From: an uncultured Lachnospiraceae bacterium
GTDB taxonomy: Bacteria; Bacillota; Clostridia; Lachnospirales; Lachnospiraceae
Length of the DNA stretch: 58,677 bases
Assembly: GCA_947174505.1 (NCBI GenBank)
Contig: CAMWJF010000025.1
Span: 1 to 58,677, forward strand
Direction: 5' to 3'
Positions 50,221-58,607 of the stretch are shown one piece after another (positions within the stretch are counted from its first letter, which is position 1; the number at the start of each line of letters is the position of its first letter). The notes below the pieces were generated by a model that saw only the letters and a program-made list of their open reading frames with translations, was not told the origin of the DNA and ran no database searches. Made by a program: the position numbers and the translations under genes.

Positions 50221-50910
50221 TTAATCGTATTCTTCCACAATAAACCGGAAGTCTTCGGTCATCTTCCCTTTTTTGAGGACACGGCTTCTGATCCGCTCCG
50301 CGAAAGTTTCCGCCGCTTTTTCAAACAGTCTGTTTTTCAGGAGATCGTGGGCGCACATCAGCATGACGCCGAGTGTTTCACCCGCAAGCGCCAGCCTGTT
50401 TTCTATGGGGAAATCGCCGCTGTTATCCGCAACTGTGACATCTCCGTCATATTTGTCAATAACAGCCTGCACTTCCTCGGCGGTGGCAGTCTTGGCGGCG
50501 ATATCTACCGCTTCTCCGTCATAGAACTTCTCAACAAAAATACGCGCCAGCGTCTGTTTCCGCTTAATGATCGCATCGGAAATCCGATCCGCCTCCGCCT
50601 TGACAAATTTCAGAATGACCCGCTCGGGTACCATTACATTCTTAAAATAAATGTACAGCAGCCGTGTGCCAGAAAGCATGACCTTCTCAATATCGCCGTT
50701 CCCGTCGTACAATGCCGTGAGCGCTTCGGGCATCAGCTCCCGCGGAACGGTATACAGCCTTGCTTCGCCGCCATACATCGGCACATTGTATGTGAGCAGC
50801 TGATATTCGCTGTCGTATTCGAGTGTCAGGCAGTCGCCCTCGTCAGCGTCCATTTCGTGAAAGGCAAATTCGCCCGGTCTGTATTTCAGCGGAATGCGAT
50901 AAATGTCCAT
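50221..50910 (-). CDS. Unknown protein, Lachnospiraceae type
   Basis: The 229-residue soluble acidic protein begins MDIYRIPLKYRPGEFAFHEMDADEGD. The middle is helical and charged (FVKAEADRISDAIIKRKQTLARIFVEKF). A possible second domain follows from about residue 125. No motif recognised. AAAGGAG lies 10 nt before ATG 50910. It precedes the TIGR03960 gene by 44 bp in the same direction and is probably co-transcribed with it. Confidence 0.7.
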   Translation of the reverse strand: MDIYRIPLKYRPGEFAFHEMDADEGDCLTLEYDSEYQLLTYNVPMYGGEARLYTVPRELMPEALTALYDGNGDIEKVMLSGTRLLYIYFKNVMVPERVILKFVKAEADRISDAIIKRKQTLARIFVEKFYDGEAVDIAAKTATAEEVQAVIDKYDGDVTVADNSGDFPIENRLALAGETLGVMLMCAHDLLKNRLFEKAAETFAERIRSRVLKKGKMTEDFRFIVEEYD

Positions 50911-51061
50911 CGGTCTGCTTCTCCTTTGTTTTTCAACGTTACACATTGCGTTTTTTAAGCCTTGCGTTTGGTGAATTATTTAACGTCCTTATACTACCAC
51001 AAATGCACACACAATGCCATTATATTTTGTTTCAATTTTGCCGCTGCCGAGCGACGATTTT

Positions 51062-51475
51062 TCACTGAAATAAGTTTGTCAGCTCCTCCATCACGGCATT
51101 TTCACCGCCATCGTATAAGTGGAAGCTGTCCGCTACAATCATTTCATACACGTCACCCGTGCTGTATGAAAGGATCTTACTGTTTCTCGTATCACAGAGG
51201 AGGAATCCCACAAACAGAAGTACGGCAAGCATCATTCGGTATTTAAAGCCTCCCGTGGCATTACCCGGAATCCCCTCGCCGTTTTCTCCGTTTCCATAGC
51301 CGGGAAAAGCTCCTGTATCGGCAAGCATTCCCTTATCGTACAGCGGCATGGGATTATCCCTTCCATAAAGAATATGTTCCCGCTGTCTGAGTTTCAGGCG
51401 GTTTCCCAGATTTTCCTCCCTGATATGCCTTGCCAGTTCCATTCGCTTCTCTGGCGTCACTTTCTTTTCTGTCAT
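51062..51475 (-). CDS. Unknown single-pass membrane protein
   Basis: The 137-residue protein has a charged N-terminal half (TPEKRMELARHIREENLGNRLKLRQREHILYG), a glycine- and asparagine-rich linker (PGYGNGENGEGIPGNATGG), one membrane helix (MMLAVLLFVGFLLCD) and a short outside domain with YEMIVADSFHLYDGG. No family recognised. The Shine-Dalgarno sequence GGAGG and the ATG are part of the upstream repeat at 51471-51525. Confidence 0.68.
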   Translation of the reverse strand: MTEKKVTPEKRMELARHIREENLGNRLKLRQREHILYGRDNPMPLYDKGMLADTGAFPGYGNGENGEGIPGNATGGFKYRMMLAVLLFVGFLLCDTRNSKILSYSTGDVYEMIVADSFHLYDGGENAVMEELTNLFQ

Positions 51476-51525
51476 TTTTACCTCCATACCGAAGAAGCTT
51501 TTTGCGAAAGCACGCGTCGAAAATT
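51471..51525 (-). repeat. Upstream repeat, copy 2 (supplies Shine-Dalgarno sequence and start codon)
   Basis: Homologous to 46119-46172. Here the shared part includes GGTATGGAGGTAAAAATG, so the ribosome-binding site and start codon of the membrane-protein gene come from the repeat. Confidence 0.55.
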
Positions 51526-51594
51526 TCAAAGTTTTCCGAAGAAATACGCCTACTGAAAATACTTCTTTTTTCCCTACACTTTATGCAAAATCGC

Positions 51595-51630
51595 ACAAAA
51601 AAAGAACGCGCCCCCAAAAAGCCGCGTTCC
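51595..51630 (-). terminator. Rho-independent terminator, probably of the his operon
   Basis: On the minus strand GAACGCG and CGCGTTC pair around about 12 nt, followed by TTTTTTT. The next gene upstream on that strand, apart from the mobile element's own gene, is hisIE. Confidence 0.85.
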
Positions 51631-51664
51631 TATTGCCTGCAAAAGACATCTTGACATAATTTAT

Positions 51665-52169
51665 CTCCCCTTTTCGGAAAAGTGTACCCACTGCTTAATA
51701 TTTGAAGCATAATGCATATTTTCACATATGATCACTAATTTGTGCTTACCTGACAACTCTTCAAATTGAAATTTCTTTTATTGTAAATCATCTTTAGAAA
51801 TTGCTATTGAAGGATAATGAGAAAGTTCCGTCAAATCAACATTTAGAGGCACACTATAAACCATGTAATAATTATTAGGATTGACGGCAATCAATTCATT
51901 CATTTTTTGTTCTGCTAAGTCTTTATCATTTGTAGCATACACAACTGATACAACACCTACTTTATCATTTTCCGTCTCCTGTATATTTCCGCATAATATT
52001 AATTTTAATGGGGCGTTCCCATTCAAGCCTTGCTTAATATAGTCCTTATATTCCAAAGTTGCCCTCCATCAATCCCGATTTATATACTTGATTACAAAAT
52101 ATTTGCCTGTTGCTTGCAATGTATATTTATAAGCCTGTTTTTAGTGGGTACACAATTCCGAAAAGGGAG
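51665..52169. mobile_element. 505-bp element with terminal inverted repeats and one non-transposase gene
   Basis: The left end CTCCCCTTTTCGGAAAAG then TGTACCCACT, and the right end (reversed) CTCCCTTTTCGGAATT then GTGTACCCACT, are about 27-bp inverted repeats with few mismatches. Flanking both is the direct repeat TAATTTAT (51657-51664 and 52170-52177). Inside is only a 92-codon gene; no transposase. It sits between hisIE and its terminator. This is a MITE-like passenger element that must be moved by a transposase elsewhere. Confidence 0.8.
51778..52056 (-). CDS. Small unknown protein carried by the 505-bp element
   Basis: The 92-residue acidic protein starts at TTG 7 nt after GGAGGG. Sequence features: MEYKDYIKQGLNGNAPLKL, a strand-like middle (VGVVSVVYATND, then DLAEQKMNELIAVNP) and SVPLNVDLTELSHYPSIAISKDDL at the end. 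No signal, membrane helix or known motif. The coding region is distinctly more AT-rich than the his genes. It could be read through from the his promoter. Function not assigned. Confidence 0.62.
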   Translation of the reverse strand: MEYKDYIKQGLNGNAPLKLILCGNIQETENDKVGVVSVVYATNDKDLAEQKMNELIAVNPNNYYMVYSVPLNVDLTELSHYPSIAISKDDLQ

Positions 52170-52181
52170 TAATTTATAGGG

Positions 52182-53465
52182 TTATCTCTGTGCAAGCTCC
52201 GTGGTAATCTCTTCCCATGTAATATTCTTCTCGGCCATCAGCACCATCATATGATATAAAAAGTCCGAAATTTCGTACTTAATTTCGTTGGCATTGGGAT
52301 TTTTGGCGGCGATGACGATCTCCGTCGCCTCCTCTCCCAGCTTCTTCAAAATTTTATCGGTACCCTTATCGAAGAGATAGTTTGTGTAGGAACCTTCCTT
52401 GGGATGGATTTTTCTATCCTTAATTACATCGAACACCTGCTCGAACACCTTGAGGGGATTTGTTTCCTCATACTCCTTCGCCATGATTTCATGGAAAAAG
52501 CAGGAGCGGGAGCCGGTATGGCACGCCGCGCCGATCTGGGAAACCTTGGCGAGGATGGTATCCTTGTCGCAGTCCGCTGTGAGGGATTTCACATACTGGA
52601 AATGGCCGCTTGTCTCGCCTTTCACCCACAGTTCATCCCTGCTTCTGCTGTAATAGGTCATCTTCCCTGTTTTCAGGGTCGTGTTGTAGGCCTCCTCGTT
52701 CATGTAGGCCACCATCAGCACTTCGTCGGTTTTGTAGTCCTGCACCACCACGGTCACATGTCCGTCGCTGTTTAACTTAAACTCTTCCCATGGAATCGAC
52801 GGTTCAAAGGTATTCACGGTGATATCGTTGTTCTGGCAGAGCGACTTGATTGCCAGAAGCTCCCGGGCATTCTCATTGATGGCAAAGCCTGAAATGCCGC
52901 AGATATTGTCGTTTGACAAAATTTCCAGAATTTTATCCAGAGAAACCTCCGGCACGGAAGCAATCATGGGAAACCGGGATATAGAGATCGACTCCTTCAG
53001 ACAGGTTTCCTTTACGAGAATGATCTCCCCGATATACTCGTCAATAAGGGCTTCGTTTCTTGTTATGCTGTCAGCCTCCGTTATGCAGGCCGCGATCTTG
53101 TCCTTTCCGAATTTTTTCGACACCTCCGCCGTAATTTCAATATTGCCCGGCTTGGAATAATTGAGCGCCGCCTTCTTACAGCCCGCATAGAGCAGTTTTT
53201 TGATATCCTCCATGCGCTTGACGTTTCCCGCACCGATCACGGGAATCTCCGCTTCACTGCAGATGGCCTTGATGATATCCAGAGCCTCCTCATGGGCGGT
53301 GTCGCTTTCGGACATATCGTAAACAATCAGCTCGTCCGCATAGTTGTCGCTGTAATATTTGGCCAGGGCCACTGGGTTTGTGTCGATGATCGTGCTGTCG
53401 GAAAACCCTTTAACCGCGTCTCCTTTATATAAATAAATACAGGGGATAAATTTTTTGTATGTCAT
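52182..53465 (-). CDS. hisI: HisIE bifunctional enzyme with degenerate HisF/HisA-like N-terminal domain
   Basis: Three parts in 427 residues. Residues 1-215 follow the HisF/HisA barrel (KKFIPCIYLYKGDAVKG, VALAKYYSDNYADELIVYD, IPVIGAGNVKRMEDIKKLL), but the catalytic aspartate of IPCLDV is replaced by Y11 and later active-site stretches are not kept. Residues 220-320 are phosphoribosyl-AMP cyclohydrolase (YYSRSRDELWVKGETSGH, DCDKD, GAACHTGSRSCFF). Residues 330-427 are phosphoribosyl-ATP diphosphatase (LGEEATEIVIAAKN). The last two catalyse steps 2 and 3 of histidine synthesis. Last gene of the operon, 5 nt from the mobile element. Confidence 0.93.
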   Translation of the reverse strand: MTYKKFIPCIYLYKGDAVKGFSDSTIIDTNPVALAKYYSDNYADELIVYDMSESDTAHEEALDIIKAICSEAEIPVIGAGNVKRMEDIKKLLYAGCKKAALNYSKPGNIEITAEVSKKFGKDKIAACITEADSITRNEALIDEYIGEIILVKETCLKESISISRFPMIASVPEVSLDKILEILSNDNICGISGFAINENARELLAIKSLCQNNDITVNTFEPSIPWEEFKLNSDGHVTVVVQDYKTDEVLMVAYMNEEAYNTTLKTGKMTYYSRSRDELWVKGETSGHFQYVKSLTADCDKDTILAKVSQIGAACHTGSRSCFFHEIMAKEYEETNPLKVFEQVFDVIKDRKIHPKEGSYTNYLFDKGTDKILKKLGEEATEIVIAAKNPNANEIKYEISDFLYHMMVLMAEKNITWEEITTELAQR

Positions 53466-53510
53466 ACTGCCCGTGTTCCCTTTCTTATCATGGTGTATAC
53501 ATTTTATGCG

Positions 53511-53602
53511 GAGAATGCCGCCTTTCAGGCATTCTCTTGTGTGAGGCTTAGCACTTCTTAACGAAGCAGCCTCTGCTGCTGAGTTTTAGAAGGACTTCTC
53601 AC
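53511..53602 (-). repeat. Two-hairpin intergenic repeat, copy D (hisB-hisIE)
   Basis: Reading with transcription: GTGAGAAGTCCTTCT, the AGCAGCAGAGGCTGCTTCG inner hairpin, then AAGTGCTAAGCCTCAC, then GAGAATGCC / GGCATTCTC around TGAAAGGC. It begins 1 nt after the hisB stop. Inner part nearly identical to copy B. Confidence 0.8.
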
Positions 53603-53603
53603 A

Positions 53604-54194
53604 CTATGCGAGCGCCCCTTTCGTGCTAAGCACGCCCTTCACCCGCGGATCAAAGGACACCGCCTCGTCAAGCGCTTTGCCGAAAGCCTTAAACATGGCC
53701 TCGATCATGTGGTGGGCATTCCCGCCGCTTAACATTTTCAGGTGCAGGTTCATGCCCGCGCTGTAGCTTACCGCATAGAAAAACTCCCGTACAAGCTCCG
53801 TGTCAAGCTCTCCCACCCGCTCTGTCGGAAAGTCACAGTCAAACGCGAAATACGGTCTGCCGCAAAGATCGACCGCGCACAGACAGAGGGATTCATCCAT
53901 CGGCAGAATAAAGGAACCGTAGCGTCTGATCCCGGCCTTATCCCCCAGCGCCTCTCTGATCGCCATGCCAAGCACAATGCCGGTATCTTCCACGGTATGG
54001 TGTCCGTCCACGTGGAGATCGCCGTTGACTTGCGCAGTCAAGTTGAAAAACCCGTGTCTGGAGAAGCCTTCCAGCATATGGTCGAAGAAGCCGATGCCTG
54101 TGTGCACGTCGCTTTTGCCCGTGCCGTCTAAATGCAGCTCCAATTTAATTTCTGTCTCTTTCGTGTTCCGCTCAATGACTGCTGTTCTGGACAT
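53604..54194 (-). CDS. hisB: Imidazoleglycerol-phosphate dehydratase
   Basis: HisB catalyses step 6, IGP to imidazole-acetol phosphate. The 196-residue monofunctional form has the metal-binding histidine motifs GIGFFDHML, DLHVDGHHTVEDTG and HMIEAMFKAFG. Only the dehydratase domain is present; the phosphatase must be separate. AAAGGAG lies 7 nt before ATG 54194. Confidence 0.97.
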   Translation of the reverse strand: MSRTAVIERNTKETEIKLELHLDGTGKSDVHTGIGFFDHMLEGFSRHGFFNLTAQVNGDLHVDGHHTVEDTGIVLGMAIREALGDKAGIRRYGSFILPMDESLCLCAVDLCGRPYFAFDCDFPTERVGELDTELVREFFYAVSYSAGMNLHLKMLSGGNAHHMIEAMFKAFGKALDEAVSFDPRVKGVLSTKGALA

Positions 54195-54308
54195 AACGCG
54201 CTCCTTTTCTCTGCCTGCCGTTTTTTTCCGGCATCCGGCTTGTCCTTCCTTCACAAATACGGCTGTAAAACGATCTGCATTGCAGGCGGCTCCATAGGCC
54301 GGGCCTCT

Positions 54309-55601
54309 TTACTCAAAACGCACCCGGATGGAGTTTGCGTGGGCTGTCAGCCCTTCTTTCTCCGCAAACAGCTCGATATCCTTATGCGCCTGCGCCAGCG
54401 CTTCCCTCGAATAGGAAATCAGACTTGTCTTTTTCATGAAATCATCCACATTTAAGGGGGAGAAGAAACGCGCCGTGCCGTTTGTAGGTAAAATATGGTT
54501 CGGTCCCGCATAATAGTCTCCCAGAGGCTCCGAGGCATATTCCCCGAGGAAAATCGCGCCCGCGTTTCTGATCTTTGTCATAACCTGATACGGGTCCTTC
54601 GTCAGGATTTCCAGATGCTCCGAAGCGATGGAGTTGGCGGCGTCCACCGCGCTGTCCATGGAATCCGCAAGCAGGATATAACCGTAATTGTCCAGCGACT
54701 TTTTGATGATATCCGCCCGGGACAGCTCCTGTAAAAATCCGGCAATCTGTTTTTCCACCTCTCTGGCGACACCCTCGTCCGTGGTAATCAGGATGGCGCT
54801 TGCCAGCTCGTCGTGCTCCGCCTGAGAGAGTAAATCAGCCGCCACATAGCGGGGATTTGCGCTTTCATCCGCGATCACAAGGATCTCGCTGGGGCCCGCG
54901 ATGGAATCGATACTGACATAGCCGAAGCAGGCTTTTTTCGCCAAAGCCACAAAAATATTGCCCGGGCCTGTGATCTTGTCCACCTTGGGAATGCTCTCCG
55001 TGCCAAAAGCCATGGCCGCAATGGCCTGTGCGCCGCCCACTTTATAGATTTCATCCACACCCGCAATCTTAGCCGCTACCAGCGTGCCGGGATTGACCCT
55101 GCCGTCCGCGCCCGCAGGCGTCGTCATAATGATCCGCTCCACACCCGCCACTTTCGCGGGAATCACATTCATCAGCACACTGCTGGGGTAAGCCGCCTTT
55201 CCGCCCGGCACATAAACCCCGGAAACAGCGATGGGTAAAATGCGCTGTCCTAAAAGGGAACCGTCGGGTCTGGTGTCAATCCAACTGTTCTTCATCTGTC
55301 TGCGGTGGAAATCCCGGATATTGGCCGCTGATTTTTCCATTACAGCAACGAATGCGGCGTCCGCCTCTGCATAGGCCTTCTCGATCTCCGCGTCTGTCAC
55401 ACGGATCGTATCGGTGGTACAAGTCCATTTATCGAATTGACTAGTATAGTCAAACACAGCTTTGTCTCCGTTTTCACGGACATTCGCGATAATATCCGCC
55501 ACAACAGACTCATACTGTCCGTAATTGTTGGGACTTCTCTTTAAGAGACTGTCGAGAATGTCCTTTTTTGAATCCTCTGTCAGTCGAACTGTCTTCATCA
55601 T
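54309..55601 (-). CDS. hisD: Histidinol dehydrogenase
   Basis: HisD oxidises histidinol to histidine in two NAD-dependent steps using zinc. The 430-residue protein has the signature VDKITGPGNIFVALAKKACFGYVSID, LLSQAEHDELASAILIT with the zinc-contacting Q and H, and ASEHLEILT. The start pair ATGATG follows GGAG by 8 nt. It is separated from hisB by 114 bp without clear features. Confidence 0.97.
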   Translation of the reverse strand: MMKTVRLTEDSKKDILDSLLKRSPNNYGQYESVVADIIANVRENGDKAVFDYTSQFDKWTCTTDTIRVTDAEIEKAYAEADAAFVAVMEKSAANIRDFHRRQMKNSWIDTRPDGSLLGQRILPIAVSGVYVPGGKAAYPSSVLMNVIPAKVAGVERIIMTTPAGADGRVNPGTLVAAKIAGVDEIYKVGGAQAIAAMAFGTESIPKVDKITGPGNIFVALAKKACFGYVSIDSIAGPSEILVIADESANPRYVAADLLSQAEHDELASAILITTDEGVAREVEKQIAGFLQELSRADIIKKSLDNYGYILLADSMDSAVDAANSIASEHLEILTKDPYQVMTKIRNAGAIFLGEYASEPLGDYYAGPNHILPTNGTARFFSPLNVDDFMKKTSLISYSREALAQAHKDIELFAEKEGLTAHANSIRVRFE

Positions 55602-55634
55602 TCCGTTTTCTCCATTCTATAACCACATGCAGAC

Positions 55635-55739
55635 TTACTTTTTCTTTTGGTCGAGCAAGTGCTTTATAATCAATACGACAACGCCGCCAGCCACGCCGCA
55701 GATCGCATAGCAGGCCGCCTTAACCATAAATTCATACAT
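55635..55739 (-). CDS. 34-residue membrane protein within the his operon
   Basis: A very short frame with a strong Shine-Dalgarno sequence (GGAGG, 9 nt before ATG) encodes MYEFMVKAACYAIC, a hydrophobic glycine-valine segment (GVAGGVVVLII) and a basic tail KHLLDQKKK. This is one membrane helix with a positive cytoplasmic end. It lies between the SIMPL gene and hisD, transcribed with them. Function unknown. Confidence 0.6.
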   Translation of the reverse strand: MYEFMVKAACYAICGVAGGVVVLIIKHLLDQKKK

Positions 55740-55769
55740 AGCTATGTTCCTCCGTATCTTCCTTAAGCC

Positions 55770-56516
55770 TCAGTTCACCGCGTAATTCAGGCGCACCGTG
55801 ATGGACGCCGTTTTATTCCGGGAACTGGTATCGAAATAGCCGCCGTAGCTATACTCCGTGTTGCTGTTCTGGGCTGTAATCTGAAAAACACCCAAGTTTG
55901 CGTTTAACAGCTCTCCCACAGTGGCTCCCGTGCCCTGCGCCATCAGATCAATCCGGTCCTTGGCGTTCTTCGTCGCCTCCTCGATTAACTGTAGTTTCAG
56001 TTCATCCAGCTTTGTGTAGTAGTATTCCGGCTCCTCCGATGCGAACTGTACGCCGGATTCGATCAGACCGGAAATATCCCGGGAAATGTTTTCGATCTTA
56101 TCAATGTCCGTTGAGGTGATGGAGACATTCTGATAGAGGTCGTAGCCGTCGATATAATCCCGGATTCGGTCGCCGTTCTCATTGTACTCGGACTCCCAGC
56201 GGGCGTTGATGGTAACGGAGCTGAACACCATCTCATCCTCCGTCACACCGCTGTCCACCAAATATTTCCGCACAAGCTCCGCATCCTTTTTGATGGAGCG
56301 GTAAGCGTCCTGTGTGGTGGCTCCCTGGCCGGAAAAGCTGCCACGCCAGACAATCAGATCCGCCTCAAAATCGCAGTTTGCGGAACCTGTCGCATTTAGG
56401 CCCCCGCCGACGGTACTCTTCTTGTAGGTTACCAGATTTCCCGTAAAAATAGTGACGCAGATGATGGCGCAGATACCCGCGATCAGTGCGATAATTATTC
56501 CTTTAAACTCTTTCAT
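55770..56516 (-). CDS. SIMPL (DUF541) domain membrane-anchored protein
   Basis: The 248-residue protein has one N-terminal helix (GIIIALIAGICAIICVTIFTG) and a SIMPL/DUF541 domain outside (YRSIKKDAELVRKYLVDSGVTEDEMVFSSVTINARWE then YQNVSITSTDIDKIENISRDISGLIESG, later AKDRIDLMAQGTGATVGELLNANLG). SIMPL proteins form ring-like assemblies in the envelope; no histidine-related role is known. AAAGGGGA lies 7 nt before ATG 56516. It stands between hisG and hisD in the same direction. Confidence 0.85.
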   Translation of the reverse strand: MKEFKGIIIALIAGICAIICVTIFTGNLVTYKKSTVGGGLNATGSANCDFEADLIVWRGSFSGQGATTQDAYRSIKKDAELVRKYLVDSGVTEDEMVFSSVTINARWESEYNENGDRIRDYIDGYDLYQNVSITSTDIDKIENISRDISGLIESGVQFASEEPEYYYTKLDELKLQLIEEATKNAKDRIDLMAQGTGATVGELLNANLGVFQITAQNSNTEYSYGGYFDTSSRNKTASITVRLNYAVN

Positions 56517-56600
56517 GTCAAATCCCCTTTCCGTCATTTTCCGGTGTTGTCATATTTATATAGAATTTTTGTCTTTGTAGACAATGAGAGCCGTCTGCCG

Positions 56601-57248
56601 TCAGTTTAAATGGCTCCTTAGGTCGGTGATCAGCTTCTTGATCCGTTCCGGTTCCATCTGCATACTCACCTGATTCACAATCATCCGGGCCGACAGCGGA
56701 CAGATTTCCTCCAGCACCTCCAGACCGTTCTCTTTCAGGGTCGAACCGGTCTCCACGATATCCACAATCACGTCGGCCAGCTTCACAATTGGCCCCAGCT
56801 CCACGGAACCGTTCAGCTTGATAATATCCACCGTCTGGTGCTTTTTATTATAGAAATAATCTTTGGCAATATTGGGATATTTGCTGGCGACCCGTATCAT
56901 TTCATGGTGCTGTAGAAGCTCTCTGGCCCCAGCCGGACCGCAGACGCACATCCGGCATTTGCCGTAACCTAAGTCCAGCACCTCATAGACCCGGCGGTTT
57001 TCCTCCATGATCGTATCCTTGCCTACTACGCCGATGTCCGCCGCCCCGTACTCCACATAAGTCGGTACATCCGGTCCCTTCGACAGGAAGAATTTCAGCT
57101 TCAGCTCTTCGTTTACAAATATCAGCTTGCGGGAATCCTTATCCTTCATCTCCTCGCAGGTGATGCCGATCTTTTCCAGAAGTTCCATTGTTTTATTGGC
57201 AAGACGCCCTTTTCCCAGGGCGAATGTCAGATATCTTTCCTCACTCAT
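56601..57248 (-). CDS. hisG: ATP phosphoribosyltransferase catalytic subunit, short form
   Basis: HisG condenses ATP and PRPP in step 1. The 215-residue short form lacks the C-terminal regulatory domain and needs HisZ, encoded just upstream. Motifs: FALGKGRLANKTMELLEK at the start, GAADIGVVGKDTI, and DVIVDIVETGSTLKENGL (PRPP binding). The Shine-Dalgarno sequence is weak. Confidence 0.97.
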   Translation of the reverse strand: MSEERYLTFALGKGRLANKTMELLEKIGITCEEMKDKDSRKLIFVNEELKLKFFLSKGPDVPTYVEYGAADIGVVGKDTIMEENRRVYEVLDLGYGKCRMCVCGPAGARELLQHHEMIRVASKYPNIAKDYFYNKKHQTVDIIKLNGSVELGPIVKLADVIVDIVETGSTLKENGLEVLEEICPLSARMIVNQVSMQMEPERIKKLITDLRSHLN

Positions 57249-57292
57249 TTTTAAGTATGCTCTCTTTTCTTATCCGTTTTTATTTCCATGCG

Positions 57293-57360
57293 GAGAATGC
57301 CGCCTTTCAGACATGCTCCTGTGTGAAATTTTGTACTTACGTCCTTAGAAGTTCTTTTCA
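57293..57360 (-). repeat. Two-hairpin intergenic repeat, copy E (hisZ-hisG), shortened
   Basis: It begins at the hisZ stop codon (TGAAAAGAACTTCT). The inner GC-rich hairpin is missing, and the right outer arm is reduced to a diverged AAGTACAAAATTTCAC. The GAGCATGTC / GCATTCTC second hairpin remains. 68 bp instead of 91-92. Confidence 0.7.
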
Positions 57361-58491
57361 GCATTGCGGAAGAAGCTCCACTTTTTGGCCGGAAGACCGC
57401 ATCCGCTTAGCCTCCGCCAGCTTTTCTTTAAAAGTCTCTTCCGTATAATATAGCTTCACAGGAACCTCTATCCCCGAAATCATGACATTTTGCCGCCCCA
57501 TGGCCGCAAGGAGGTCATCCACGACAATGACAAATCCGATGGCCGCCGCCTCCTTACCAAAGCGATGCAGCAGACGATCGTACCGCCCGCCCTTCACAAT
57601 CGCGTCGCCGACGCCGTAAGTGTAGCCCTTGAAAATGATGCCCGTATAATAATTATACTTGCTGAGCATCCCAAGGTCAAAGGAAACATACTTTTCCACC
57701 CCATAATCACAGAGCGTCTGATACACCTTCTCAAGCCGCTCGATGGCGTGCCAGGAACGCTTGTTGGAAACCGCCTTTTTCGCATCCTCCAAGATGGAGA
57801 CTGTCCCGAACAGATCGCTCACTTTGAGAAGCAGTTCCTTATCCTTCTTTTTCACGTGAATCCGGTCAAGCAGCTCCTCCGCGCCGAAATAATTCTTGCC
57901 GGAAATATATTCCCGGAGTTCCAGCTCCGTCTCCTCGTCAAGTCCCGCTTCCGCACAGATGCCCTTGAAATATTCCAGATTGCCGACGCTTAACTGAAAG
58001 TCGGAAAGTCCCGCGTGATAGAGCGCCTCGATCGTCATGGCGATCATTTCCGCATCCGCCTGTACGGAACCGTCGCCGATCAGCTCCGCGCCCATCTGGG
58101 TCGCTTCCTTCAGCTTTCCCTGCAGTTCCGAAGTATTGGTGAAGGTATTGCCCTGATAACAGAAACGGATCGGCACATCCTCATCCATAAAATACTTGGC
58201 CGCGCATCTGGCAATAGAAGGGGTGAAGTCCGGGCGCAGAACCAGCGTGTTGCCTTCCTTGTCAAAGAACTTATAAAGCTCTCTGGAGGGTGTCGTCCCC
58301 ACCTCCTTGGAAAAAACGTCGAAAAACTCAAAGGTCGGCGTCTGGATGTCCCGGTAGCCGTAACCCGTGATCTTTTCATGTAAAAGGCGCTCCACAATCG
58401 TCTTCTTCGCCTTCTCTTCCCCGTAAATGTCCCGTACGCCCTCAGGCGTATGTACTAATTTTTTGCTCATAGTCCGCTTGTTCTCCGTCAT
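57358..58491 (-). CDS. hisZ: ATP phosphoribosyltransferase regulatory subunit HisZ
   Basis: HisZ is a catalytically inactive histidyl-tRNA synthetase paralogue that activates short HisG. The 377-residue protein has the class II aaRS core (LVHTPEGVRDIYGEEAKK-like start, FEFFDVFSKEVG, LVLRPDFTPSIARCAA, YNYYTGIIFKGYTYGVGDAIVKGGRYD). It lacks the HisRS anticodon-binding domain. The ATG at 58491 has no Shine-Dalgarno sequence; ATG at 58470 has GGAG 12 nt upstream and may be the true start. First gene of the operon. Confidence 0.94.
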   Translation of the reverse strand: MTENKRTMSKKLVHTPEGVRDIYGEEKAKKTIVERLLHEKITGYGYRDIQTPTFEFFDVFSKEVGTTPSRELYKFFDKEGNTLVLRPDFTPSIARCAAKYFMDEDVPIRFCYQGNTFTNTSELQGKLKEATQMGAELIGDGSVQADAEMIAMTIEALYHAGLSDFQLSVGNLEYFKGICAEAGLDEETELELREYISGKNYFGAEELLDRIHVKKKDKELLLKVSDLFGTVSILEDAKKAVSNKRSWHAIERLEKVYQTLCDYGVEKYVSFDLGMLSKYNYYTGIIFKGYTYGVGDAIVKGGRYDRLLHRFGKEAAAIGFVIVVDDLLAAMGRQNVMISGIEVPVKLYYTEETFKEKLAEAKRMRSSGQKVELLPQC

Positions 58492-58578
58492 TCATTTATA
58501 GTTATCTATACAGTATTATGGGAACCAGTTGCTTTAGTGTTTTAAAGCGCTAATTCGTTACTAAGTCAAACTCATTAT

Positions 58579-58607
58579 ACTATACGATGATTTATTCCAT
58601 TTGTCAA
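58579..58607 (-). promoter_or_regulatory. his operon promoter
   Basis: TTGACA and TATAGT on the minus strand with a 17-bp spacer, followed by a leader of about 80 nt. No T-box (no AGGGTGGTACCGCG-like element) and no obvious attenuator is visible in the leader. The remaining 70 bases to the window edge show nothing I can identify. Confidence 0.75.
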
